Positions 1 through 11,294 of a stretch of 64,000 bases of DNA are shown here, piece by piece; within the stretch, counting starts at the first letter, position 1; every line of letters starts with the position of its first letter. The notes under the pieces were generated by a model, which saw only the letters and a program-made list of their open reading frames with translations, had not been told where the DNA came from and searched no databases. Origin of the DNA: Clitopilus passeckerianus (taxonomy: Eukaryota; Basidiomycota; Agaricomycetes; Agaricales; Entolomataceae); assembly GCA_944990035.1 (NCBI GenBank), contig CALYLX010000040.1:310001-374000 (forward strand), written 5' to 3'. The position numbers and the translations under genes were made by a program.

Positions 1-3000
1 CCTCTGCCTCGAGCTGAGCATTGACAAGTGCTTGCTGTTGTTTCGTGAGAGTCGCGGGAGCAGAGTTTGCGCCCTTTTTGGAAGCAATAGATTTGCGAAC
101 TTCTGCTTCCCATTTAGCAATATCCTGATCCTTCCCCTTCCCGATGTTCTTGTCCTTATTGGTTCCGAGCACTGACAAAAGTAAAATCAAAATGAATACC
201 GCCATAAAAATCCACGGTTTTCCTTACCATCTACATACGTCTTGCCTTCTGGTGTTCTCCAGATGCCCAGATCATCTTCCGTCAAATTCTTGATCTGTTG
301 AGAATCCAAATCAAGGCTGATCTGTTCAAGAATTCTCGGAAGGATCGTCTCAGGCGCCACGAATACCAGAGTGCCGACAGCGCTCTGGCTAGCATCGACA
401 AAGCCCTATTTTTGTGCATTAGTGAGATTCACGCGGAAACACCAGGAAATGACGCACTACAGAGTCCACAGTTGACGCTTCTAGGACGAGCTTCATCAAT
501 CTATCCGCATTCCTTTCCGTCAACTCCCAGGGATCAGCACCGGCCTTTTGGCATAGGTCGATCCAAGTTTGCTTCGAGGTACCGCCTGAAGGGCCAAAGG
601 TGAGATTTGTCGACACGCCAAAACGTACGAAAGAGGCCTACAGATCATGTAGTGATGAGCCAAAATCAACATCTCGACAGCCATCTCTTCTCGTTTCTCT
701 AGAGGGATCTCTGACTCTCCATCTTCTGCTGTCTTGAAGGAAACAGCACTGCCGAGCAAAGTCGACAATTGAGCATGTTTGCTGAACTGCTTTGGCGGAG
801 CCTCGTCCAAAGAAGCAAGTGGTGCTGGTGTCTTGGGCGAACCTGCATGGCGGAGAAGGAAAGCTGCGGTGCCTTCTCGAATAACGCGGTTGACGAGATT
901 GGGTTCTACCTTGGCGAGTTCTTGGATCGACTTGTACAGGTCGGCCCTTAGAGCAGGAGTGGATGCCTCTAGTGCAAGGTGAACGAAAATAAGGCCGAGC
1001 TGTGACCTAGAGACCAAAACAAAAGTTGTTGAGCAAACAAAGGTCATAAGCAAAATGAGGAGCTGGTATACCTTAAGGACTCATTTTTGTTCAGCTCGGA
1101 TTTGTAATGTATTAATGCTTTGACACTTGCGCGAAGTAGCCACAATTCATCGAGGGAATTCGACAGTTTTGAGTACACCTTGTCCCAGAGCAAAAAGAAA
1201 GGCTTTGTCGGGGTTCCAGCAAATGAGTTCAGAACAGCATTCTTGGAGATGACATCGACTAGAAATTAGTCAGTCAGTATTTCCAACTATCACATAGCAA
1301 AGATCTCACCAAATGCGCCAGTCTTGGCCAACGGACCCAACAACACCGCGACGGCAATGTACCCCTCCAACGGTCCAGCAGGTGAATTAATTGGGTTGGC
1401 AGAAACCGCAGCCAGCGATTTTTCAAGCCCGGGTACAATAGCTTTGGCAAACTCCAGCACCTTCGGTTTCTCGATCCAGTCCGCTTGCTCTTGGGAGCCT
1501 ATGTCTCCGAAGAATGCAGACCCCACCAAAGCGCAAAATGCTCTCTTGACTGCATGTTTTGCACTCCCCATTTCCTTGACGATGAGAGCGGTCGTTTCTG
1601 CAGGTACACCGAGTCCGCCTCGCAGGACTGCAGCTATATGCGGGGGAAGAGCACCTGCGAGAATGGCTGCCGATCCTTCGTGGTTCTCTTTAGAGAGTAG
1701 GGTGGTTGCGGATTTGATGAAGGAATAAGAAAGGCTTTTCTCGCCCTCTATTGCGATAGAAGTCTCCGCGGAAGGCTTGATGAGGGCAGCCATAGAGTAG
1801 AGTGCGATACGGTGGTCAGGCCCGGCCGACTTTCCGGCCTGAGGGAGGGACAGGAGCTCTGTTAGGGCAGCGGCTCCAAGCTCTTCACTGCTTCGAGAAA
1901 TAACGGCTTTGAAGAGGAGGATGGAGTTGTTCCGTATTACGGCGTTGGTGGATTTGGAGCTGTTAACAGCTTGGGTGACCACGCGCTTTATGGTCTCTGC
2001 ATCGAGAACACCAGTGTATGCCGTGAAGAAATCGGTAATGACTATATAGATAAAGATAAGAACGACGACAAGGTAGGAGAAGATGAGATACGTACCTGGT
2101 AGAGAGTTCTCTGGAGATCGTAGGATCGCCTTTTCGAGGGTGGGTACTATCGTCTGAGTGACCTCTGCTTGAGAAATGAAGACTTTGATAAAATCTTCCA
2201 AGGAGGTCTACGATCATTCATGAGGACTCTGTCGGGGTATATACAGGGCCCAACTTACCGAAACATGGGGAGGGACTGCCGTTTTGGAGATCAAGACGTT
2301 TGACGAATAGGCAGTAAGAATTTCTCCCTTCAAAGGAACAGTCAGATAAAATGCCTCAACAAAATCCTTGCACAGGGCTTACTCTAGCGTTATCGGAAAG
2401 GCGGGCAACAGGTTCAATGTCAATCTTCTTGAGTCGGATCAGAACAGCAATGGCCACGCCCAGCAAAGGGAAAATCCGCAGAGGTGTTGAACTCGTTTTC
2501 AGCTGGAGCAACAACGTATTGATGATAACTTGCAGCTTGTCCAAGCCTGCCTGAGGTGGATGGTGATCAGTACACATACTCGGATATCCTGACGAAACGG
2601 ACTCACTGCACGAAAAGCGCGTCTTACGCGTACGAGTGCACCATTGAGAATAGCAGGCCGCTTCACGGAAGCGCTCAGCATGTCAAAGAGCGTCGCAAGT
2701 GGCATGATGCTGGTCTTCCATGCTGTAGCATTCGGATCCGTGCCAAAACCAGGGTTGGTCTGGGTATAGGTAGTGAAAGCTCCACAACTCCAGCTTAGGA
2801 GAACAAATAGGTCCGAAGATGCGTAGGCACTAGAGTTGGACGCGTCAATTGTCAGCCTCGTGCTATGAGATATTGATCAGTGAATGTGGACGTACTCTGG
2901 TAATCGTTTGGCCATTCTTCCAGCCTCATTGGAAAGCCATTCCAAGATCCTGTCTGATATGCCAAGTATCTTCCCCTCTTGCGCTCCACGAAGCTCATCT

Positions 3001-3335
3001 ACCCTAACCAGGTCCCGAATGATTTCCTCGACTGCATCGCGAGATTGGCCGTCTGAATATCGAGGATACGTTGAGGCTAGGAGGTTGAAGATGTCTGTTG
3101 CGTTCTCCAGGCTTAGTTCTGGCCATGAAGAGGTTATTTGCATGGCAATTTTAGCAAAGAAAGGCTACGCACCTGCATGCTTCACTAGAGGAAGCAATTC
3201 ATCCTGCAAGAACGTGACCCTTCTTTTCGTGCTACTACTTAGCAGCGTACCCTGAGCATATGCCATGCTCTCCTTCCACCTCTCCAATATACGATCCCGC
3301 TGCCACACAGGTCCAGTGCCTTCATCCATGTCCAT
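1..3335 (-). CDS. GCN1: GCN1, translational activator of the eIF2-alpha kinase GCN2 (N-terminal part; runs off the left edge)
   Basis: GCN1 is a giant HEAT-repeat protein that binds translating ribosomes and activates the GCN2 kinase in amino-acid starvation. The N-terminal part is visible as several minus-strand exons separated by short introns. Seen motifs: 'LLSSSTKRRVTFLQDELLPL' near the start, 'LASTYPRYSDGQSRDAVEEI' about 50 residues later, 'LFVLLSWSCGAFTTY', then helical HEAT-like segments such as 'VTQAVNSSKSTNAVIRNNS' at about 1940. The frame continues to base 1, so the central and C-terminal thirds (including the eEF3-like region) lie outside. The start is uncertain: the frame is open upstream to about 3467, but the first ATG in it is at 3335 (MDMDEGTG...), which puts the conserved block about 30 residues in. 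The spacer to the CTK3 stop is only about 370 bp. Family identity rests on recognised conserved blocks, not a search. Confidence 0.88.
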
Positions 3336-3702
3336 CGAGTCTATATCTGGATCGCCTAATGCAGCTTCCGAAATCCACGATCGAATATCTGGTCCCCTTA
3401 AAGACCCAGCTGAAGATGCTTTGGCCTCCTTAGCCTTTAGTTTTGCAAATGTTGCTTTTTTGGACACTTTGAACTGTCAATTATAGCGATGGCAAACTGG
3501 CCTTGGTCGTGCTAGAAAAAGTTGACCAGCAGTATAGCAAGACCGTGGGAAATTAGCTGTAGGGCCGGCATTACTATCATGACTGGTTCTGACTCCTCGG
3601 AGGACGCGAAACTCATGACTAGGATGCCGATGTTGTCGTAACGAAGGTAAGGATTACGCAGAGATATCATACATTTCGGGTGATGTAACCACAACGAAAG
3701 AA

Positions 3703-4772
3703 CTACGAGAGGTCCATTGGTCCTTCTCCTTCTGCAGGAAAGCAGAGATCCGCCTCCTCAGCGGCGATTTCTTCATCATCCTCATTCCAATCACTCGTCG
3801 TCTCCCATTCATTCTCAAACTCAATATCAATAGTCAGCTCCTCCTCTCCATCTCCGGGGTTGGTAAGGGGCATAAAGCACGCTAGCTGTGTCGCGTAGGA
3901 GTTCGGATCACGGTTCTGCAGGTTGTGGGTAACTGGCTGGACCCATCGCCTTTCTCGTAGTCGTTTATGTCGCTCCCGGTCTTCTTCAATACGTTTTATG
4001 ACATCGTTTTTGTTGAGTTGCGTTAATCGGGAGGACCCAGATGTTGATTCAGTCGCAGTTGACGCATCTGCATGCCGCGTTGAGAGCGTGCTGAGAGCAC
4101 TGTCAACAACCGTAGGATCGATTACGCGTTTGCTTCTCCAGCTTTCCAGAATCTACATCGTAAAAGCCTGTGAGACATATGACAGCTGTACAATGAAAAG
4201 ATGACATTACCTGCTTGGTGCTGACGAGGTTGGGGAGCCCCTGCCGTCCTTTTGGCACAACTGACTCGACAATTGTCCCAAGGTCCCGAGCAACGAACGT
4301 CACATACAGTCCTTGTGCTGCACTCGGCTGGTTGTCTGGTGGTGGACCCCTTGATGGCCTAGCAACACTGGAGCGGGATTTGACGAGGAGGCAGGTTTCA
4401 CATAATGAATCCAGAAAATATAGGATATTAATCCTGGAGTTTATGGATCCCTGGTCAAGAAAGCATCAGCACGCTTTCATCAATAGCAAAGAAGAAAAGA
4501 GAAGATAAGAAATCACAGCTCCTTCAACACCTTGACCAGGTATAATCCTGCTCACCTTTTGACATTCTTCCACAATGCAATCCCACAAATCTTCCCCGCA
4601 AGATGGAAAGAATTTAATAGCATAGCCTACGGCTTTTGAGATGGAATTCTGAGACCTGCGCTGGTTCGCCTCGACTTTAGCCAAGTGCTTGTGCAAATCC
4701 GAAAAAATGTACTGACGCGTTCAGCTTCCTCAGGTAGCCTAGGAAATTCATTCTGACTTCGAATGGGTCCAT
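3703..4772 (-). CDS. CTK3: CTK3, gamma subunit of the RNA polymerase II CTD kinase complex
   Basis: Ctk3 is the non-catalytic subunit of the Ctk1 complex, which phosphorylates Ser2 of the RNA polymerase II C-terminal domain in the nucleus. The gene has four exons. Exon 1 starts at ATG 4772 and reads MDPFEVRMNFLGYLRKLNAS. After a 52 bp intron comes 'ISKAVGYAIKFFPSCGEDLW', the N-terminal CID-like helical domain of the family, then 'GSINSRINILYFLDSLCET'. The last exon holds 'IEEDRERHKRLRERRWVQPV', a basic helix typical of the Ctk3 C-terminal domain, followed by a very acidic tail (DDEEIAAEEADLC). The product is roughly 280 residues, normal for the family. It is divergent from the F-box gene at 5018, with about 245 bp between the two starts. 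Confidence 0.88.
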
Positions 4773-5017
4773 TGTAGCAGTTAGAATAGGCTTTATATGG
4801 AAAATTCAACAGTTATTGAGAAAGCAAGAACTCTTTGCGCCAGATGGTGGTTCAGACGATAGAGCACACGGAGCCAAACAGCACGGACCTGTTACCGAAT
4901 AAGGCAATGCGACGCCGCGACCACCCTTTCGCCGAAGATTTGCCGGCTGGCAGCCGGCTTGCAGGTCCTTGACGTGACTACCATCCTACTCAAGTTTCTC
5001 AGAGGACTCTAAAGAAT

Positions 5018-6715
5018 ATGCATGCTGTATTTCAAGTTGCAGAACTCAGGACTCTCATCTTTGAGAATGTTGCTCTTCATCCAGAATCAACACGGACTCT
5101 TCTCGGATTAGCATTGACCTGCACATTGTTCACCGATGCGGCGCTGACACTGTTATGGCGGAGCCAATCTAGCACGATACCTCTTCTACGAACTGCTCCT
5201 CAAGACCTGTTACTATCCCGGAAGCAAACTATTGCATATGATGGTACTAAGATATCATTACCAGATTTTTCTGGCTTCTTTAAAACCAGAGTTGATGAGA
5301 AACCCGTGAGTGTTCTTATCATGTGCAATTAGAGAATGATAGGCTTATCCAGAAGACTCTGAAAGACCCTTCCCAGACCCATAAAAGACGGCGACCTACA
5401 CCGATTGAAGTATTACGCGTCGAAGATCGTAAACCTTCAGAATTCGCCTCCAAGCGTCCAAGCGTTGTTCCACGAAAACCTCCTAGATGCAATACTTTCT
5501 AATTCACCAGGCTTGAACTTCCTACCCAACCTACACCACCTTACCCTCCACCTTGAAGCGCCAACCCAGTACATCTCTAAAAATAACCGCATACCCTTCC
5601 TGCGTCATCTCCTTAGCCCGAGCATTAAGCATCTCACAATCATCTCTCTTGGTCTACACCACGTTGATAAGTGGGCAGAACTTTTCGACGACATCTCTTC
5701 TCGTTGCAGGAATATTACCAACCTGGTAATTCATGTCCGTTTTGAACGCGTCGAATCACCGGCACTGTCAAAGCTCATTTCTGCCATGGATCATCTCGAG
5801 GTCTTAGAATGTCAAGCCTCCATCCTCTCTAGCGATGCAATTCGGCATCTGCAGCGTATACCTACGCTTCGAGGCTGGAGCGAGATCTACATAGAACATC
5901 CAGATGATGTTGCTAGACTAGTCACTGGAAGCGACGCCGCTGAACACCGATTTCCACATCTCCGAGTGGTTTCAATCGTTGCTGGCAATTCGCGTCTGGC
6001 TTCAAAATTCTTGGAGAGCCTGAACCAGCCCTTGACAAGCTTCAATGTCTTGCTTCCAGTGGAAATGGGTTTCCATGAATGGACTCTCCCTCCTCCGGAC
6101 TACGACATCCCCCGATTATCAGAGTTGACACACATCCTATCAAGCAGCATGCTGCGCGAAAGGCTACGCACTCTTCACATTCATTCACGGTCTATGAGCA
6201 TGGCCTCGGAGAGTGAAAAATTCGAACACCTTGATCCACTGTTTAAATGCAGGCACCTAAAAACTGTCGATATCAAGATGAACGCTGTCTACCGTCTTGA
6301 TGACTCGTGGCTCGCCAAAGCCTCGCACAGCTGGCCTGAGCTCCAGACTCTCAGGATCCATCCAATGAGCCATTTCAACGTACGAAGAACTACGGATTTT
6401 ACGTTACGAGGACTCATCCCCTTGGTCCAAAGGTGCACCCACCTCACCGAGCTCAATGTAGCAGCCCACTGGACTCCTTTCGACCTCAGTGAAGTCCCCC
6501 CGGGAGTATCCAATAGAAAAATCTCGAAACTTGAGTTTTCGGTACTAAATGTTGTAGCTCCGCCACCTACAGATAGGGCCGATCAAATTTTTCGTTGTTT
6601 ACTCACACTCTTTCCGTACCTCGTTGATATAGAAACCCCAGAGCGTGTTAGGAACAGGGTGGACGAGATAACACGGTTGCTGAGGGAGGCACATGAAGAA
6701 CGATTACGTTCGTAA
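5018..6715 (+). CDS. F-box/LRR-like protein, tandem paralogue 1
   Basis: This is probably a substrate-recognition subunit of an SCF ubiquitin ligase, from a family greatly expanded in Agaricomycetes. It has two exons: 5018-5305 (96 codons) and 5366-6715, with a 60 bp GTGAGT...AG intron in phase 0, giving 545 residues. The N-terminus resembles a degenerate F-box (helices around 'ELRTLIFENVALHPESTRTL' and 'LALTCTLFTDAALTLLWRSQ'). The rest is an irregular leucine-rich array ('LPNLHHLTLHLE', 'HLKTVDIKM', 'ELQTLRIHP'). The 'L-RPIKDGDLHRLKYYASKI' stretch after the intron is a hallmark of this family, which confirms the splice. It is less similar to the next two genes than they are to each other. 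Targets cannot be inferred. Confidence 0.82.
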
Positions 6716-7055
6716 TGGCTGCTGGCGTCATTTATCACTGTGCCACATACCATCGCGTCCTTGGAGGAGTAACCGTTGTATGTATTGTATGCATTAGTTC
6801 TATTAATGCTTCATCTCATGTGTCCAGCGTGGGCCGTCGGGGCTATGCTTGGCTGCGAAAATTCGATCAAAGTTCATAACAAACTTCCGAGAACACCGGG
6901 AGGAGAGGTATGTTTCTTCCCAATAAACCTTCTTAATACGGACAGATCGTCCTGGAAAACTTGGAACCTTTCAACTTGTGACTGATATGCATCTCCCTGA
7001 CAAGTCCGACCCATCGATTTCCTTCTTGTTTCTGACCTTGTCTACTCGATCGACT
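6716..7055. other. Intergenic spacer between F-box paralogues 1 and 2
   Basis: About 340 bp holding the presumed terminator of paralogue 1 and promoter of paralogue 2. No convincing ORF or conserved element is visible. Confidence 0.5.
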
Positions 7056-8810
7056 ATGCATTCAGCTCTGCAAAATCCTGATGTTATTGGCCTCATACTT
7101 GGATGCATGGTCTCGGAGGCGCCATTACAATCAAAGGTCATCCACCAGAGACAAAATCGAGACTTACTGAATGTAGCTCTTACGTGCTCTGCGTTCACAG
7201 GTGAGTACACAATGGACTGATCAGCAGGGCCACTTAAACAAACCGCTCGCCTAGATCCAGCGTTGAGTGTTCTGTGGAAGCGTCAAAAGCACCTGCGACC
7301 ACTCTTCGAGACCCTCTCTCGAGATTTGTGGGCCATGGAGTCAATTCAGGTGGGCCATGCTGTTCGTGTCCGAATGGTACGTACCCGAAATTGCGAGGGG
7401 TGTCAGTATCGGCGTGCGATAACTAATGACTTTACTATTGTTCAGGTGTTCGTACGGCCACTAGAAGAAGCTGATTTCTCTAAGCGCTTTGCATATTATG
7501 CACACAAGATGACAAGCCTGGACGAGGTGTTCAGCGATGATTCTGAGCTCGACGCAAGGTTCGGCAATGTCCAGGTTCACTACTTTCTGTCAAACGACGG
7601 GATCAAGGTGTTGAACACATATCTGAGAAGATCAGGCTGTTTGCGGCGCTCCAGCAACACGCTATTTCCGAATCTAACGAGAATTTCACTCCGATTTACT
7701 GATGGAGTGAAAGTGCTGCGGGAATGGCCGACCTTCGTATGGTCCCTATTTTCCACAAAGACCGTCAATGTCAAACTTTCATCGATGGATCTGTGGGACG
7801 AACCTAGCGTCAATTTGTCCAAGATCTTCAAACGTAGCCCCAACATACAATCTCTTGAAATAGAGGACGGCATAGAGGAATGGCCTTCACCCCAGATATC
7901 TAACCTCGTCTGCAAACTACAACACTTACGTGCTGTACACTGCCCAACTAGCCTTCTCACCCCAGAAGCCATTTACCACTTGGGTGGATTACCGCGTCTC
8001 AAGAGCTGGACGCATTCTACGTCGGATAGTCCACCTGCACTATTCGCGGAGCCTGATAGTTTTCAGAGTCTTCGCGAAATCACTGTCCGATCGAGGTCTT
8101 TGTATCCCGCTGCGCAGTTGGTTGTACACCGGCCATTGACGTCAATCCATGTCAATCATGACGGGATGGATTCTCATTTAACGGGGGGTGGGGAGTTTTC
8201 CTTTGTACTGGACGCCATAATGGACAACCCCACTCTCTTTACCAGCTTAACAACACTCCGGATAAGCACGACCTGGACGTATACTTCCCACGAGAATAAG
8301 GGGTGCTGGGGTTCTGATTTGAGCTTATTGTTCAATCTGCAGAACCTGCGCGATTTCGACTTCGATGCCCCATGCGACACCAAGCCATCATATGTTAAGA
8401 AATTCGACAACTCCTTTCTACGCAGCGCGGCTACAAACTGGCTAAAGCTGCAGAGGATCAGATTGGTGGATAGTTTTAACGGCGAAAAGCCTTCGATGAC
8501 CTTGGAAGGTCTCATCCCATTAGTTGAAGGATGCAAGGACCTTCGCGAGGTTGGCACAGCGGTTCAGTTTGTGCCATTCGATCTCAATGGCCCAACCTTA
8601 CAGGCCGGGATCCCCTCGAACGCTAGGGTAACCAAACTTCCGGTCAGTGACTTTTGTGTACCGCGGGTTGGCACAAAAGACATACTCGGCTGCCTTTTTG
8701 CCTTATTCCCTGCTCTCGCGGACATTAGGCCGTTGAGACCTGATAATGGAAGATCAGGCGAGCTTCGAAAACTTGTTCGGAAGGCATATGCTGAGAGGAT
8801 GAGCATGTAA
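7056..8810 (+). CDS. F-box/LRR-like protein, tandem paralogue 2
   Basis: Close paralogue of the following gene, with identical exon structure: 7056-7200, 7255-7376 and 7446-8810 (introns of 54 and 69 bp, phases 1 and 0), giving 543 residues. The start is the ATG of MHSALQNPDVIGLIL; the next paralogue begins MHPALHLPEIIGLIL at the same place. The N-terminus is a degenerate F-box ('LLNVALTCSAFTDPALSVLW'). It is followed by the family signature 'FVRPLEEADFSKRFAYYAHK' across intron 2 and then irregular LRR-like segments ('LFPNLTRISLRF', 'LTSLTTLRIST'). Intron 2 keeps the frame open, so a naive model would retain it; the paralogue at 9360-9416 shows it must be removed. Presumed role is SCF-type target recognition; the target is unknown. 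Confidence 0.83.
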
Positions 8811-9041
8811 AATACGTAAAGGTGGAATGATATGTCTCAATATTATACGGTGGTGTATACAGTTTGTTTTACTTATTTTTTGAGCCCGCTGAAGTTGTAA
8901 TGGGATTCGACAACGAAGGAGGTTGAGGCACTCAGATCATGGATTAAGCGCCTTGAGCGCTTGAGCCGCATCAAGCATGACCATAATCACGATCGCGTCC
9001 CCGGATGTCTTTCGTGTATCTGACCTCGTGCTTGGTCACCG

Positions 9042-10817
9042 ATGCACCCAGCGCTTCACCTTCCTGAGATTATTGGACTCATTCTTGAATGTGTAGATTC
9101 AAGCACACCAGAAACCAAGATCTGGCCGAAAAAACCAAACCCCGATTTGTTGAATCTAGCGCTTACGTGCTCTGGATTTACAGGTGAGTGCGAGTGCATG
9201 GCTAGCAATCCAAGTCAGGAGCTCATGCAAAGTGTTCGCTCAGATCCAGCATTGGATGTTCTGTGGAGGAGTCAAAACCATTTTGAACCACTCTTTAAGA
9301 CCCTACCTCAAGGTTTGTGGGCTAAGAAGCGAACTCCGTCGGGCCATCGCGTTGATTTCGTGAGCCTCCAACATGATTCAGTGTCGACACACAGTGACGA
9401 TTGAATTATCGAGCAGGTCTTTCTTCGATCGCTTGAAGAGAATGATTTCTCGGGACGATTCGCGTACTATGCACCCAAGATGACAAGCCTGCACGAAGAG
9501 TTTGTAAGCAATACAAGGCTCTACTCTAACTCGCAAGTTCACCGAACTATGGATTTCGACGTGTTCAAAAAGTTGGACGGGTATCTTGGAGCATCTAGCA
9601 GCCCAAGCCCCACACTATTCCCCAATTTAAAAGACATCTCACTCCGATTTAATGGAGGATGGAAAATCTTACTTGAATGCCCATCCTTCATATGGTCCCT
9701 GTTTTCGCCAAAAGTTCTGCATCTCTCTTTGGATCCTGCACTCAGCGCATACGATGGCGGCCGTGATCGACCCAATCCAGATGACTGCAGTTGGCCGGAG
9801 ATAGGGAAACGCAGCCCCTACCTACAATCCCTTCGAGTAATAGATTCAGATTCACGCTTCGTTCCAGGACTATGTTTGGTGCGGACGGCAAGTCCTTCGA
9901 ATTCATTATCGGAACTCGTGATGAGTCTACACCACTTACGCCTCGTGGACTGTCCCGCCTCCCTTCTCACTGCAGCCGCCATGCTCCACTTGAGTAAATT
10001 GCAGTCACCGAGGAGCTGGATATCCCAAGATCCACTTCCTACCTTACTCTTTAGCGAAACAGATTGTTTTCGGGGTATTTGTGAACTCGCCATCACCACG
10101 AGATCTTGGGCATCCGGAGCGCAAATGGTTGCACACAGGCCATTGATATCGCTTCGAGTCCTCCATGACTCCCCAATTGCGACCTCTAATCCTAGTCATC
10201 TCGGAGAGAAGATGGTGCTTCTCCTCGAAGGCATCAAGCAGAATCCCTCCCTTTTCACCAGCTTGACAACTCTGCAGATAAGGACAGCCAGTCAATGGGG
10301 ATTTGGCGCTTCTGATATGAAGCCGCTTTTCATGCTCGGAAATCTACGAGATTTCGACTTTGAATCACCTGCTGTCCGCGAATTTGATAATTTGTGGCTA
10401 CGTGAAGCAGCTACGAGCTGGTTGTCACTGCAGAGAATCCGAGCAACCGATAGATTTGCGCTCGACGACGGGACTTCGATGACACTACGGGGCCTCATAC
10501 CGCTGATAGAAAACTGCAAAGACCTCCACACGATTACGATGCTCGTCAGATTGATACCATTTAATCTGGAGAGCCCGACCTTAACGATTTCCGGCAAGAT
10601 TCCCTTAAACAGGAGAGTAACTAAACTCTCAGTAAGCCGCAGTTGTTTTCCCCCAGAAGCCTTCGACACCCCCGAAGCAGAGAGCCATCTTCTTAGCTGT
10701 CTGTTCGCCATGTTTCCCGCCCTCGCCGATATTGAAGAGGTAGGAGCTACGGGATACAGAGTAGATGAGCTGATAAAGCTCATTCAGGCGGCTTGTATGT
10801 TCAGGCGGCTGTTATGA
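9042..10817 (+). CDS. F-box/LRR-like protein, tandem paralogue 3
   Basis: Three exons, 9042-9183, 9244-9359 and 9417-10817, encode 552 residues. Intron positions and phases equal those of paralogue 2, so the two are recent tandem duplicates. The F-box-like N-terminus reads 'LLNLALTCSGFTDPALDVLW'. The post-intron signature 'FLRSLEENDFSGRFAYYAPK' and the C-terminal block ending 'LADIEEVGATGYRVDELIKL' match paralogue 2. The 3' end is odd. An 11 bp repeat (TTCAGGCGGCT) occurs at 10783 and again at 10800. Removing one 17 bp period would carry the frame past the present TGA into about 50 more acidic, Asp/Ser-rich codons ending at 10957. The present stop may therefore be a recent truncation. Confidence 0.83.
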
Positions 10818-11294
10818 GGGTTGGGCTGGGAGAGGATGCAGAACTCGCTGGTGGAGAAACCGATACAGACTCAGATGAATATTACTCGGCGCTTGAGAGC
10901 GACAGTGATAGTAGCGGAACAACGGCAGCGAGGAGGATGACTTATATCCTGTCGTAATTAGACGCACTTGAAGTAGAAGCCTTTGAACTATTTTCAGCGA
11001 TATGTGTACAAGATATTGTATTCCAGATACTGGCGAGTTTTTCTTCAACTGTTGATACGTCGGATGTTGGTAAATTATTGGATCGATTCAATGCGAGCAT
11101 GACGGTTCGTGCAAGAGTTCGTCAGTCGAGGCAGCTCCGGCTCAGAAAGCCGGCCACATCGGTCTCTCAGTCTACTCTTTCGGCCGACCAAGCTCCGATG
11201 GCTCTTGCTGCAACATCCATGACTTTGAAACGACCATTCAACAGTCCAAATCCCAATCCAAAAGCCGAGCTCACAACGGGCATTGCAGCTTGAA
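10818..11294. other. Spacer downstream of F-box paralogue 3, containing a possible severed acidic tail
   Basis: About 480 bp. The first 140 bases (to 10957) are open in a frame that would continue paralogue 3 if the 17 bp repeat unit were absent, coding for an acidic stretch with 'TDTDSDEYYSALESDSDSS'. The rest up to 11294 is the probable promoter of the CoA-transferase and shows no recognisable motif. Confidence 0.4.
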
